Origin: Cristatella mucedo
Taxonomy: Eukaryota; Bryozoa; Phylactolaemata; Cristatellidae
NCBI GenBank assembly: GCA_009760855.2
Contig: WPIO01000015.1
Coordinates: forward strand, 3,610,001 to 3,674,000
DNA: 64,000 nt
Direction of reading: 5' to 3'
Part shown: piece by piece, positions 52,395 to 63,429 of the stretch
How the letters are laid out: every line of letters begins with the position of its first letter
How positions within the stretch are numbered: position 1 is the first letter of the stretch
The notes under the pieces: model-generated
Told to the model about the DNA's origin: nothing
Databases searched by the model: none
What the model saw: only the letters and a program-made list of their open reading frames with translations
Translations under genes and position numbers: made by a program

Positions 52395-53859
52395 CGACGC
52401 GAGGGTTTCCCCTAAAAGCCGCCAGAAGAGCGGGAAGTCGGTCCCCGTTGCGGGCCGACTTCGGGGCACACCCCGACGAGCGAAGGAAGCCCGCGAGCGC
52501 CCGCGCGGCGCGCAATTCGCGCGCGCCGCAGTCCAGGATGCGGCGCCATAGGGCGACAGGCCGCCAGCCAGCCAGCCAGACCGCGGGCCCGCTCAGCCGA
52601 GGGCCTAGCGGCGGGCCGGCGGCCTAAACGCCGCCAACGAGGCTCAAAACATAACCAGCAACGCTTTAAAACGACCTACTAGCATTAGCGAATACGTGAA
52701 CGTACCTTCGGCACAATCTGCGACGTCTGCGATAGAAGAAGAGCCGGCACGCCTGGTTATTGACACGGACGGCGAATAAAGGAAAATGGAGTACGAGCTG
52801 AGCTGGGTTTTGGGCTCGAGTTCATGTGGTTCACTGTGCGTGACGTCACGAACTTATCTCGGGCCCATTTGTCGCCGGCCACGGAGCCGATTTCTTCGCT
52901 TTTTCCGACCGACGACTCGGATAGACAGGCGCGGGAAGTACTGCTGCGCGCGCGGCTGCAAACTGCTCGCTATCCGAGTCGCAAAGCTGTCGTTACGGCG
53001 ACGCAGCGCTCCATTCATCGACCTCAAGCCGGCATCGACTACGACCGCGCGGGAGGAAGCTCCGCCTTCTCGCGCCCAGGTGCACGCCGGGATAGTTTAT
53101 GGGCGGGCGGTCGAGCTCGGCGAGGCGGCGCCCGGTCGTGGCAGCCAGCCGCTGCGCCACCGCCGCGCCGCGGCTTCGCTGACGGCGTCGCTAGCGGCGG
53201 CTTAGCTAGCAGCCCGCTCGCGCGCGCGCGATACTCTGCTGAGGAAGTTCGCGAGCGTCGAGCGCGTCGAGACGCCGGCCTGGCGGGCACGCAGCCACGG
53301 TCGCTACCCGAAGCCGAAGCCTGCGCGTGGCGCTCCCGTCGCGACCGCCTTCGGTCGTTGCCAGCCCAGCGTCGTGCGCGCTAGACGCATGGGAAGCGCT
53401 CGCTGCGCTGACTGACTCGAGGGATTTGAGCGAGCGACGCGGCACCGCGACGCCTCCGAGCCGCAGCCGAGCGCGGCGCCGACCGCTTCCCGACGCCCCG
53501 ACGACGACGACCGGTGCGTGCGTCTCGGGGCTTTGCGACGAGTCTCGGCCGCACCGCGCGGCCGGCTGCCCCCGCCGTCCACCTGCGGAGCGCAGAGGAG
53601 CGCACTGCATCCAGCGGATACGGTTAGGGGTGCGTAAGACCGAAGTGCGCTCGAAGCCTGCTCGACCTCGAGAGAGAGAGAGAGAGAGAGACTCGCTGCT
53701 TGCTTTTACAGAGACCAGTCGCCGGTGGGCTAAGATGGCCGCCGGCGCTATTCTTATCGGTTTGCTCGGCAGCTGCGAATAATCCGGTGGCGTCGTCGCG
53801 AGCTCGAAGCGTCCTGGAAGCGCTCCCACGCGCGACCACTATACGCTGGAGAGTGGATA

Positions 53860-53935
53860 AGTTATAATAATAGTAATAATAATAATAATACAAATAATAT
53901 AGCGCCCTCAGAGAGCTCAGTCTCTTTCTAGGCAC
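53860..53935 (-). mobile_element. Family-A SINE-like tail
   Basis: On the minus strand, TGCCTAGAAAGAGACTGAGC, TCTGAGGGCGCTATA and ATT units, a close match to the family consensus. Confidence 0.75.
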
Positions 53936-53939
53936 GTAA

Positions 53940-56229
53940 GCCTGGCTTATGATGAAAAAGCTAACTAACAGGCGAATGAATTAAAGTAAAGACTCGGCTC
54001 AAGCACTGTGGAGAGGCAGCCGTGAGTGCCCAGCCTCTTCGTCGCTCCTGGTCTCTCGCAGCGCTCGGGTGAAACGCCGATTGGGACTATTAAAAGCTGT
54101 GCTACGGTGCTGACTGCTCCGATGAGCGGCAATAGAAGTTCGCGAGCGCACAAGTTTCCCATGCGCGAGTCATTCTTGACTACCGAAACGTACGCCTCCG
54201 AACAACCAGCATTGCAGCAAGACAACCACGTGGTGACAAAGTGGAGAGGAGGAAATTATTCTTGGGCATCAGCTTCAGCTGTGAAGACGACAATCTCGAC
54301 TCCGATTCGTATTGCTATCCCAGAGCAGACTCGGCACAGCGTCGATCTCAGGTGTCATCGGGTTTAGGCTGTTTGTCAGCAGGGGTGGGGTGGGGAGGTC
54401 CTGCAGGACGCTCCTGGCGCCACCACCAGCCTGTCGTTTGTGTACTACCATCGATTGTGTGTAATGCAAAACTTTGGCGACCAAAAGACTTGAACCTCGA
54501 ACCCTGTGGGAGCCGGAGGTGATTCCCGGCGTTAAGCCGCTTGAAACCGGAAGGAGGAAGCGGCTGCTCGATCGCACAGGCCAAGGCCGAGTGTTGCTGA
54601 CTAGAGCTAGCCGCTCCGCTGCGTCCGCTTCGCTTGTCCAGAAATCCTTCGTAGTTTATGCCGGTCGAAAGAAAGCGTGTCCGCTGCCCCCCAGTCGCAC
54701 CAGTGCAGGCAGCATTGCTGCTGCTTCGGCACTGGAGAGATCCACGACCATTCGTTCCGATCAGTTGCCCTGGCAACCCAGTGCAAGAGCAACTAGGACT
54801 CTTGTGCTGACTCACACCAGCTGCCCAAAGGATTCCGGCCTCGCTAACGACGACGGCTCCTCCTTCTCCTCTTCCGTAATGCTGCCAGTCGTTGCGAAAT
54901 TTTCGCTCTTACCAGGTCTTAATGTGTCATTCCGTCGGCCGGAAGCACCCGACTTCGCCTGGCGTCCGTCCCCCTCCCACTGCCCGAAACAAGCCGGCTG
55001 GTGTAGTTCGCGTGCTCGCTTCCCCATTCGTACTGCAACGCACAACAGCAGCCGTGCTTCGCGCTTCGATAAGTCGTCGACTGACGACTTATCGACATCT
55101 TATCGAATCTCCGTCGCCGGCGTAGCCAGCGCCGATCGTCCGTCCGTCCGGTGCTGACGGCCCCAGAGATGGGGCCACTCGGGTGCTGACACCTTGTCTC
55201 AAGAACAGGGTCGATTTAAAAAAATAAACTATGAGCTCAGGCAGACTTTTCCTGGCTGAATACCGGACTTATTTGACGTATGTAATGGAAGCGAGAAGCC
55301 CGGTCAGCCTCTTCGTCCCTATTAACCTACTTTTTTTTCGCTTACAGGCATTCGGCTTGAAAGTAGTGGACAGGAATTTCAGCCTTCGAGAAGACTGCCG
55401 TTGAGCTTCGAGCTTGGGCCAATACGATATTGTACTACTTCAAAATGAGAAAAGTGTCTCGTAAAAGCAGTCGCAGTTTGATTTCCTAGGGAAACAAGAT
55501 GTAATCGGGCTGTCAGGCGTGTCGCTCGCGGAGACGGTGCCGCGTTTGCCGTGCTTGTGCGTCGTAAAGTAATAAAGGGCAGTCGTCGTGCTGTCGTCGA
55601 CGTCACGTGCCTCTGGCCTCAGACATTTTTTCGGAGTACGAGTGGTTGCTCTATGCAGCTGCATTCCGGTCTGTTAGCAGTGACACGGGGGTTGGGAGAT
55701 TATCGCGAGGCCAATGAAGAACTGCACGAGTTTCTGGCAGCGTCTCCTGGCAGAGGAACTTGAACTTAGCCTGGAAATGACTGCACTTTCAGACGAAGCA
55801 ACTGTACTGGGCTGCTGCAGTGCAGAGCTTCAGCTTTGGTCACTGATGCTACTGAAGCTGCGTGCCTGCGAGGCTTCATCGGCCGAAGCTCGCGAGAGCG
55901 ATCAAGATAGGGAAGAAAGGACTTCCGGCGGCCCGGAAAGGACTTCCGGCTGCCCTAGGTCTCAGCGAACTCGTGGCAGCAAGCTGATGCCTGCACGGAT
56001 GTACGTTGAAAGAGGCTGAAACAGGCCCCTGGTTCAGTTGGTTTCCGCCGTCCAGCCGAGTAAATGAATGTAAAATGAAGCTTAATTAACAGCTTCAGAA
56101 GCCATATATCTACATATACCTATTTATTTATTTAGGTGGGTGGATAGATAGATAGATAGCAGTGGCTACGGAATGCGACGGGGACCATGTCCATGGTAGA
56201 CTCAGCTCTTATGCGACCACTAACTACAC
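53940..56229. other. Unassigned region with long open frame
   Basis: A 227-codon plus-strand open frame (54,474-55,157) has no recognised motif. Its start overlaps sequence whose complement (GGGTTCGAGGTTCAAGTC) resembles a tRNA B box, so it is probably chance. A tandem GGAAAGGACTTCCGG pair lies near 55,914-55,950. Confidence 0.3.
55067..55094. other. Perfect hairpin, 12-base arms
   Basis: CGATAAGTCGTC and GACGACTTATCG are separated by GACT. Confidence 0.92.
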
Positions 56230-56239
56230 TTGCATGCTG

Positions 56240-56395
56240 ACCCTGAGCATATCACCCCTTACCATGTTAGTCATGTTGTTTATCAAGCATGATACCACTC
56301 ACCATTCGATCATGTTTCCTTTGCAGCAAAATATAGAGCGCCTAGAAAAAATGAGTTTTCTGAGGGCGCTTGATCAAGTTTATTATTATTATTTC
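56240..56395 (+). mobile_element. Family-A SINE-like element, TCAAGT variant
   Basis: TTTATCAAGCATGATACCAC, CATTCGATCATGTTTCCTTT, then GCGCCTAGAAAAAATGAG, GGGCGCTTGATCAAG and ATT units. Nearly the same order as the nested insertion at 60.3 kb. Confidence 0.75.
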
Positions 56396-56936
56396 ATGAC
56401 CGGCTTAGAGTTCGTAGCTCGTGAACATCAGGAACGCCAAAAGCGTCAGCAGGTAGTGCTGCCGCGCCCCGAAGATGCCATTGTTGTGACTGCCTAGTGA
56501 CAGAGCTGTCAGAGGCAAGACATCCGATCGCGCTCTGCCACGGTGCCCGAATCCCGATTTTGTTCTCAGTTCCAATGCCAACGAGCTGATGCGATGTGCA
56601 GCTTCACCTGTGCCTAGATGGTTTAACTGAGACGCTCTCTTACCGACGGTACCTGTGCAATGGTAAAGCACCATGGCCACTGTGACCAGATGTTGGACAT
56701 GTAACTGGGGCTCAACTACTGGAGAAGACACACGTCCTTTCTCTCTGGCCTACCAGCTGTGACATTGCGACATGGCAACTTATACTACGGCCATCAAGTT
56801 AGACACGGTCAGCTAATCCCAGGGGCCGAGGCAGGCGACCCCTGAAGGTCAGAGCAGAGATATTGGCTATCATCAGCTATCTAATTGGAATCCATCGCAG
56901 CTTCTTTAGCAAGGTATGAGCTCGACTGAATTTATA

Positions 56937-57056
56937 GACCTACTAAATGCTGTGATAAATAGATGCGTTTATAGCTTCCCTTCAAATGCCCCTGACTTGA
57001 CCATATTTAAAAAGAAGCTGAAAACGCATCTATTTAATCACAGCATTTAGTGGGTC
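56937..57056. repeat. Inverted repeat, arms about 35 bases
   Basis: The left arm (56,937-56,971, GACCTACTAAATGCTGTGAT...) is nearly the exact reverse complement of 57,021-57,056. The right arm encodes the end of a family-A reverse transcriptase, so the left arm is an inverted copy of it. Confidence 0.85.
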
Positions 57057-57295
57057 CATGCAATTCGTCCTTGGTTTGCTTATGCGTGCTGACACTGTAC
57101 ATGCTGCCACTAATCATATCAGCATGCTGACGCCTGATGCCTGTCACCTTTTACCATGTTGTGCTTGTTGCCATTGAGCATGCTGTCACTATACATCCAA
57201 TCATGCTTCCTTTACAACTTATATAAAGTACCAAGAAAGAGCTTAAGTTCTCTGAGGGTGTTATACAAATATATTATTATTATTGTTGTTAAAGA
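56990..57295 (+). mobile_element. Family-A LINE 3' fragment
   Basis: TFKKKLKTHLFNHSI-like coding end followed by the 3' UTR (CAATCATGCTTCCTTTACAA, AAGTACCAAGAAAGAGCTTA, GAGGGTGTTATACAAAT) and ATT repeats. Confidence 0.85.
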
Positions 57296-57299
57296 CTTG

Positions 57300-57813
57300 T
57301 AGCAGAGCTCTGACAAGCAGTAAACATTAAAAAAAAATTCTTCGACTAGAGATGTGAGATTCTAGGGATTGCCTTTCAGATTTAGCTTTTAAAACAAAAG
57401 GTCACTCCGTTCAACGTACGTATGACAAAAGTGAACTTTGTTCTGTCAAGACTTAGCTGACATAGTTGTTATAGGTGTACTCAGACATTTACAGCTTGAG
57501 TAACTCTGCTGAATCTGGCAGAACATTAATAAAATCTACGATAGCTCATTATTAATCAGATTATTGTATGGTCTAGACACCACTGGAGGGCACCACTCGA
57601 TGACCTTCTCGTATGTGCTCAACTCCGTACACAGAAGCCACACGAAGGCTGTCAAACTAACCGCAGGAGACGGTTATTCTGATTTCTTCGAAATCTGGAC
57701 TCCGTTGCTCCAAGATTGAACACATCTCAAAGGTCTTAAGGGATAACTTGATCTGTAAGCTAGAATAATGCGGTTAGCACCCCATGTACCAAATATTCAT
57801 TTATATCTATATC

Positions 57814-57855
<42 letters not shown>

Positions 57856-58490
57856 TAGATGTATATATATTAAATCGCATCACGCAGCTGGGCGCTTGGG
57901 CGAGTGAGCGCTGGCAAATGTCGCGGCAAAACAGTTGGAGACCTATCTCAGAAACCAGTGTCTCAACAGGGTTCCTGTCGGGGGCAGGGTCGCAGTTTCG
58001 ACTTTTAAACGTAATAAATCCTCATACTTTTTTCGGTCTTAGGAGCTTGAGTAATTTTGCTATTGTAAGTAGATAAAGCTTCGTGGGCATTTCGAAAAAA
58101 TTCATTATCCAAACAAGCCGATAGGTGTGTCCCCTGTATACCCGCACAGAGTTTCGCACCCAACGGCAGCGAACGTATTCTCGAAGGTTCTGATGTGGAG
58201 CTCTTGACGACCTAAGAAATGCTCACAATCTGGACAGGTAAGCAAGGTGTAACCGCTAGTTGTCCACGGTAGATATTATTTTCAAGTTGAAGTCGTCTTA
58301 CTATAGTGAGTTATTTGGCTTATCGTTGTGCGTGCTGCTGGCGTCTTTGAAGTTTCTCAAGCACTTACTTGATGTCTCAGAAGTTTCCCGTTTGGTGTAC
58401 GACTACGCTATTATTAACGGTTTATGGCCTGCCGAACGACCTAAATAGCCTGACATTTTTTATATGCACTTGTATGTATTTTGTATTCTA
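57300..58490. other. AT-richer unassigned region with (TA)n
   Basis: A (TA)n tract spans about 57,801-57,870. A 62-codon plus-strand frame (58,260-58,448; KLKSSYYSELFGLSLCVLLA and onward) looks protein-like but matches nothing I know. Confidence 0.35.
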
Positions 58491-58495
58491 CGTAT

Positions 58496-60980
58496 TTATG
58501 TATTTTTAATGTTATGTATCTGAAAGGAGGCAGACTTGACTTTTGGGCTGATGTGGTCATCTAATAAAAGGTCACTTTGGAACATGACATCTAGATTTCG
58601 TGTATGTTCAACACCACATATGCTGAACGAGCCGATTGTGAGAACTAACCTTTCCAATTTCAGAATCACACTTGGTTTGCCCATAACTAGTAAGTTGGTT
58701 TTATTATCATTCAATTTAAGAATGTTTGCTGCCATCCATGTGCGAATGTCATTAATACATGCAGCAAGTGAGTTGAGAGAATTCGACGTGCTTGAGGGCT
58801 GGGAGAGATCAAAGCAAAGGTACAACTGAGTGTCATCCGCATAGAAGTGAAAGCCTAGATTGTGCCTGGCAATTACATCCGCAAGAGGGAGAGAATAAAC
58901 CGTGAAAAGAACGGGACCAAGCACGGATCCCTGAGGTACCTGATATTGCAGAGATGCCTCGGATGATTTTTGCCCATCCACATCAATACTCTGGAGTCCG
59001 AATTCCGAATTCTCCCACTGAGGTAGGACCTGAACCATTGCATGGTAGTGCCAGTGATGCCCAGGCGAGATTAGAGGCGCTCAAGAAGGACTTGGTGATC
59101 GATAGTATCAAAAGCTGCCGAAAGATCGAGCAAGACAAGCAGATACTCTAGCCATGTCTGCATTCCTAAGAAGGTCGTTATACACCTGGAGCAATCCCGA
59201 CTCTTCGGAGTGATTAGCTATAAAACCAGACTGGAACTTACTAGCAAGGCGTGAAGCTTCAATATATGAGTTCAGCTGGTTTGCCACGACTCGTTCCGGT
59301 GTCTTTGATAGGAACTGAAGGGAGACTGGGCGGAAGTTGCTCAAGTTCTTTTGGTCTAGCGTTGCTTTCTTGAATAGTGGCCTGACTACAGCCTTTTCGA
59401 GAGGTGCTGGGACATTACCTGAGGCTGATGACATATTAACAATGTTAGTTATTCCTGGTAGCAGCAGATCGATGCGTCGTAGAAGCAGGACAGTGGGAAT
59501 AGAATCTTGAGAATTAGTTGTCTTCTTTGATTGGGAAATGAACTTCAGGACGAGATCACTGAGTATGCTGCTTAAATGTAGACATTGAGGTGCCGCATGG
59601 AATTGAGGGACGGGATTCCAGGGCGATGCTGCCATCTTAAGGATGGACTCCCTGATCTTGTCCCTGATCTTCTTGAGAAAAAAACTAAAGAAGAGATCAA
59701 CTAGATCGTCAAAGGGATCACTGGGTAAGGAGCTAACCTGGAGCGGTTAAGGAGATGGTTGATTGTAGTCATCAGCATTTTTAAATTATGTATCAGTGAT
59801 TCAACAATGTTTTTATAGAAGCTGGACTTGGCCTTTGCTAGGATCGATTGGTACGACCTACAGTAGTCTTCATATGCCTGTCGATGGACAGTCAGTCCTG
59901 ATCTTTTGTATGCTTTTCAAGCTTTCGCTTAGTAGACCTGGCTTGTCTAATGTCTGTGGTAAACCAAATACTTTTTTTTACCTTCTGGGCGAGGGCGCAC
60001 AGTTCGCTTAGGCAGTGGTGCAAACTCATCGAGCATGTCTGCTAGTGTGGTGTTGTGGCAATCTACCAAAGATGACAGATCGGAAGGGAGATTGAGCAGA
60101 GGCGAAGCAGATATCCTCGCACGAACAGCATCGATGTCAAAGGTCTTGAGGTTTTCCCGATTCACTGGTGATTTCAGACGAGGAGGCGGAGGGCACACGT
60201 TGTAGACTGAATGAGATCTGCATGTGGTCTGGTAAGCAGAATTTGCTAATAATTGGTAATGATAAAGTTTAGTTGCATGAGATAATTTGGTCGAGTGTGA
60301 GACCCTTGTTGCGAGTAGGGCCAAGCACATAATAATAATAATAATACGCTTGATAAAGCGCCCTCAGAGAACGCAATCTCTTTCTGGGCGTTCAACATTT
60401 GCCGAAAAGAAAACACGATCGAATGGTGACCGGTATCACGCTTGATAAACACATGAACCACAAGGGACAATGAGTCAGCCAGGGCACGAAATTCAGCGCT
60501 TAAGGCGTAAAATAAGTTATCAAAATGAACTTCATAATCACTCATAATAAAGAAAGATTGATTTCTTGCACACAGAATCGAAATGAGAGCGGAGAAATCT
60601 GAGATAAAGGAGGACTTGGTACATGTTGGGCGATAGGCTATTGCCACCAATGGTAGCTTGCTCTCGGGGTGCAATCGAGACAATAGATTCGAAGGGCTGC
60701 TTCGAGGATACTGCAAACGGCTTGAAATTATCGAACTCACGATAGTTTCGACTCCACCTCCAGTTTTGAGTGATCTAGGGGTGTGAAAGAAAGAGAAGCC
60801 AGCAGGGGTTGCGTCTTTAATTGTTGGGCATTTTTCCGATTGTGTCCAAGTTTCAGTCAAGGCGAGGAGATCGAGGTCTTTTTCAGAAATAAGGTCGCTT
60901 ATTACCATGAGTTTATTGCACATTGAGCGAGAATTCCAAAGACCAGCGCTAACTTGGGCCGCCTAGCCGGCTGGAGGACC
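58496..60980 (-). mobile_element. Decayed CR1/L2-type non-LTR retrotransposon, endonuclease and reverse transcriptase
   Basis: Read right to left: an APE-type endonuclease N-terminus (60,246-60,923; LWNSRSMCNKLMVISDLI, LLALTETW, GVETIVSS, VAIAYRP); a linker with the YQSILAKAKSSFYKNIVESL helix (59,770-59,900); reverse transcriptase fingers (59,108-59,635; RPLFKK, NLSNFRPVSLQFLSK); a frameshifted DTIDHQVLLERL block (about 59,080-59,110); and the palm (58,496-59,038; QGSVLGPVLF and FHFYADDTQLY, active-site YADD intact). It is broken into at least four frames, interrupted by a nested SINE, and lacks the C-terminal thumb. It is not functional. Confidence 0.88.
60331..60449 (-). mobile_element. Family-A SINE nested in the endonuclease, flanked by CACAT
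   Basis: On the minus strand it runs from TTTATCAAGCGTGATACCGG to GAAAGAGATTGCGTTCTCTG, GGGCGCTTTATCAAGCG and an ATT tail. CACAT at 60,326-60,330 and 60,450-60,454 is a candidate target-site duplication. Confidence 0.85.
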
Positions 60981-61309
60981 ACAAAGTTAGAGAGATTCAT
61001 AGTAACGCTTGAGGGAAAACTCGGTGAGCAGTTCGAGACAATGCTAGGAACACCAAACGAACGGGTACTCAGCTCGCAGTTCCCGCCAAACGATTGGTGT
61101 CTCAGATCCCGGACCCCTCGTCGGCTCCGGTTCGCGTTTCTGCTGTTAATCCATAATTCACGGATCTTAGCAACAGCAATAACAACTTGGAATGCATTTG
61201 AACTACGATAACTAAGGGAACAATTCACTCACGATCATAACTAATATGTGGGTTACTAGCCGCCGGCGTATGTAATGCGGCCGCTTGGTGTAGATGAGGT
61301 CAAAGAGCT

Positions 61310-61405
61310 GGTTTTGCTCAGTGGTTAAGGTGCTTGCCTTTATCTACCGAGGTCAAGGCGAATGAATTTGATGATTTTTTATTAGTGGGTAGTATCATTA
61401 TTATT
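61310..61405 (+). mobile_element. Possible tRNA-headed SINE
   Basis: TTGCTCAGTGGTTAAGGTGC resembles a tRNA D-arm/A-box and the head of the 24.9 kb SINE. It is followed within 80 bases by an ATTATT stretch. Confidence 0.45.
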
Positions 61406-61994
61406 AGCTTTGCCGAGCCCATTTTTCACAACTTCGATCGCTGCTAGGGCGGGATCGAGTCTAGCTCAGCAGGGGGCGGGGCAGCGGCCCCGCTTTCAGC
61501 TCCAAGGCGACCCCGGTGCGTTGCAAATCGCAGCGCGTGCAGAAGGCTCCAGATTTTCCAGCGACGCTGCGCTGCGACAGGCAGCCAGGAGCCGAGCAAA
61601 ATGCTAGCGGCCGGACGGTGCACCGAGATGCCCCCGCCCCCCTGAGCTCTGCTTCGTGTGCGTATGCGCCACCGGCGTTACGGGGAGAGTCAGGAGTGGT
61701 CGGCACTCTGCCGAGCACACGCGGCGAAACGCTGACGAAATATCTGCCTCGAAAGCTCGAGCGGCCGCGGAAGAACTTGGCGCGCGCGTCGAGCGAACTA
61801 CCGCCCTGTTTCCGCTCTTTCTTTTTTTGCCGAAGACTCTCGAAAAGATTGCCCTTAGAATATAATACCTCTTAGCACCTTGTAGAGAGAGCGTTGAAAA
61901 GAATGAATCGCCAAAAGAGTTTAGTTGGGATTCAAGCGACGCCACTGAAACTGAAACTGCTCTCCTCCGTGTGACCGACGACATTCTAAGCAGC

Positions 61995-63412
61995 CACAAT
62001 GACTGTTAATGTTATGGCCCTGGCCCTGCTTGATCAGTCAGCTGCACTCGACACGATTCATCACGATATCCTACTTGAACGACTGAGAACAGCTATCGGT
62101 TTGGCAGACGAAGCACTGGCGTGGTTCAAACCATACTTGTCCGATCGTGTCCTATCCGCGTCGTGTAGGGGTCAAGTCTCATCTATAAGCCGCTTAGGCT
62201 GTGAGTGCGCTATACAAAACTCTCCTGCGTAACACCCACATGGTCTTTGTGACTTTGTGGAGTTACTGACGGAGATACATTACATTATAAGACCGGTCGT
62301 CACCTGCGGAGTCCCACACGGGTCCGTTTTCGGCTCTTTTGCTGTTCTCCATTTATATAGAGCCGCTGAGGAAAGCGATTCAGGCCCACGGGATCGGCCA
62401 TCACTTCCATGCTGACGAGACTCAGCTGTCTTTGTGGATTAAACCATCGGAATCTGCATGCCCTCGGAATGCCGCAGTAGATTTAACTAAATGATGATAA
62501 AAATGAGCTGCTTATTGGAAACCCCAAGAGTACGGCTAGGCTAGGAGACTATACACGTTTAATAGGTGATGCTGCTATGCGACCGTCGCCAGCTGCTCGG
62601 AATTCACGTGCTACCTTTGACAAATGGCTACATGTTGAAAGTTTCATTAAGAAGAGTGCCTCTACAGCTAGTCATCACATCCGATCCCTGTCTAAGATTA
62701 CGAGTCGTCTACTACGCAGGTCGTCTACCACGCCTTGCAAGAAATCGACTAGTTCCCTGGTTCTGTCTAGGCTGGACAACTGTAATTCCATTTTGGCTGG
62801 GCTACCAAGAAAGCCATTCAGCCTATGCAGTTCGTGATGAATACGGCTGCTACACTTGCCAACAAATCCTAGAGGTTCAGCTTAGTGTCTCCTTTTCTGA
62901 AGGAGCTACGACGGCTCCCAGTCGATCGGCGGATACAGAGCAAAATTCTTCCACTAATCCACAAGGCCCACCACGGCTTAGCTCTTTCATACCGAACTGC
63001 TGCACCAGTGTCAGCATCCTCGAGCCCTCGGGTAAATGTCTATGGACAGTAAATTGGCCGTTCTATTCCTACGATTGAAGATCGTTGGCGACAGACGCTA
63101 TTGCTCTGCATGTCCCAGACTGTGGAACTCTCTTCCGTAATTCTTAAGCCACGACAGCCCCACTCCTGCTGCCGACTATGGCGGATCCTGTACAGCCGTC
63201 CTCAGCTGCTACTTCTCACATCACTCACCTCCTCGACTACCCTACTGACTGAGCTATGCTTCTCGCATTCTTTTTGTTTCGCAAGACCAAGTCTGCGGGC
63301 TGCAGAATGCGTACCGAAAGCCGCCACTACGAGTGCACGCTGTACAAACTCTCCTGCGTAACGCCAACATAGTGTCTGTGGCTTTGTGGAGGTACAGACG
63401 GAGATGCATTAC
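61995..63412 (+). mobile_element. Decayed family-B LINE, reverse transcriptase to 3' tail
   Basis: Blocks in order: a palm start with LLDQSAALDTIHHDILLERL and LAWFKPYLSDRV; after a nested insertion, GVPHGSVFG and GIGHHFHADETQLSLW; then SRLDNCNSILAGLPRK; and an LWNSLP-type end near 63,120 in yet another frame, closing CTNSPA and the family-B tail (CTCCTGCGTAACGCCAACAT, GCATTACATC). The catalytic YADD is HADE here. Frameshifts and the missing 5' half make it dead. Confidence 0.85.
62190..62285 (+). mobile_element. Family-B tail nested inside a family-B reverse transcriptase
   Basis: AAGCCGCTTAGGCTGTGAGT through CTCCTGCGTAACACCCACAT to GGAGATACATTACAT is the terminal 100 or so bases of family B. 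TATAAG occurs at 62,184-62,189 and 62,286-62,291 and may be the target-site duplication. Confidence 0.82.
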
Positions 63413-63429
63413 ATCACCTTACACTGATA

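Larger units (their letters stand above)
50880..53830. promoter_or_regulatory. CpG-rich block, possible promoter/first-exon region
   Basis: CpG dinucleotides become conspicuously frequent, especially 51,850-53,660, in contrast to the 23-50 kb flank. Long open frames on both strands here are the usual by-product of GC richness, and none has a recognised domain. AAGATGGCCGCC at 53,731-53,742 matches the YY1-type motif often found at animal transcription starts. No gene could be assigned. Confidence 0.4.

Noticed and set aside
54474-55157. A 227-codon plus-strand open frame as a gene
   Set aside because: No motif or homology recognised, composition follows the local GC content, and its start overlaps possible SINE sequence.
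61310-61345. A functional tRNA gene
   Set aside because: Only an A-box-like stretch is present; there is no matching acceptor stem, anticodon arm or B box at the right spacing.
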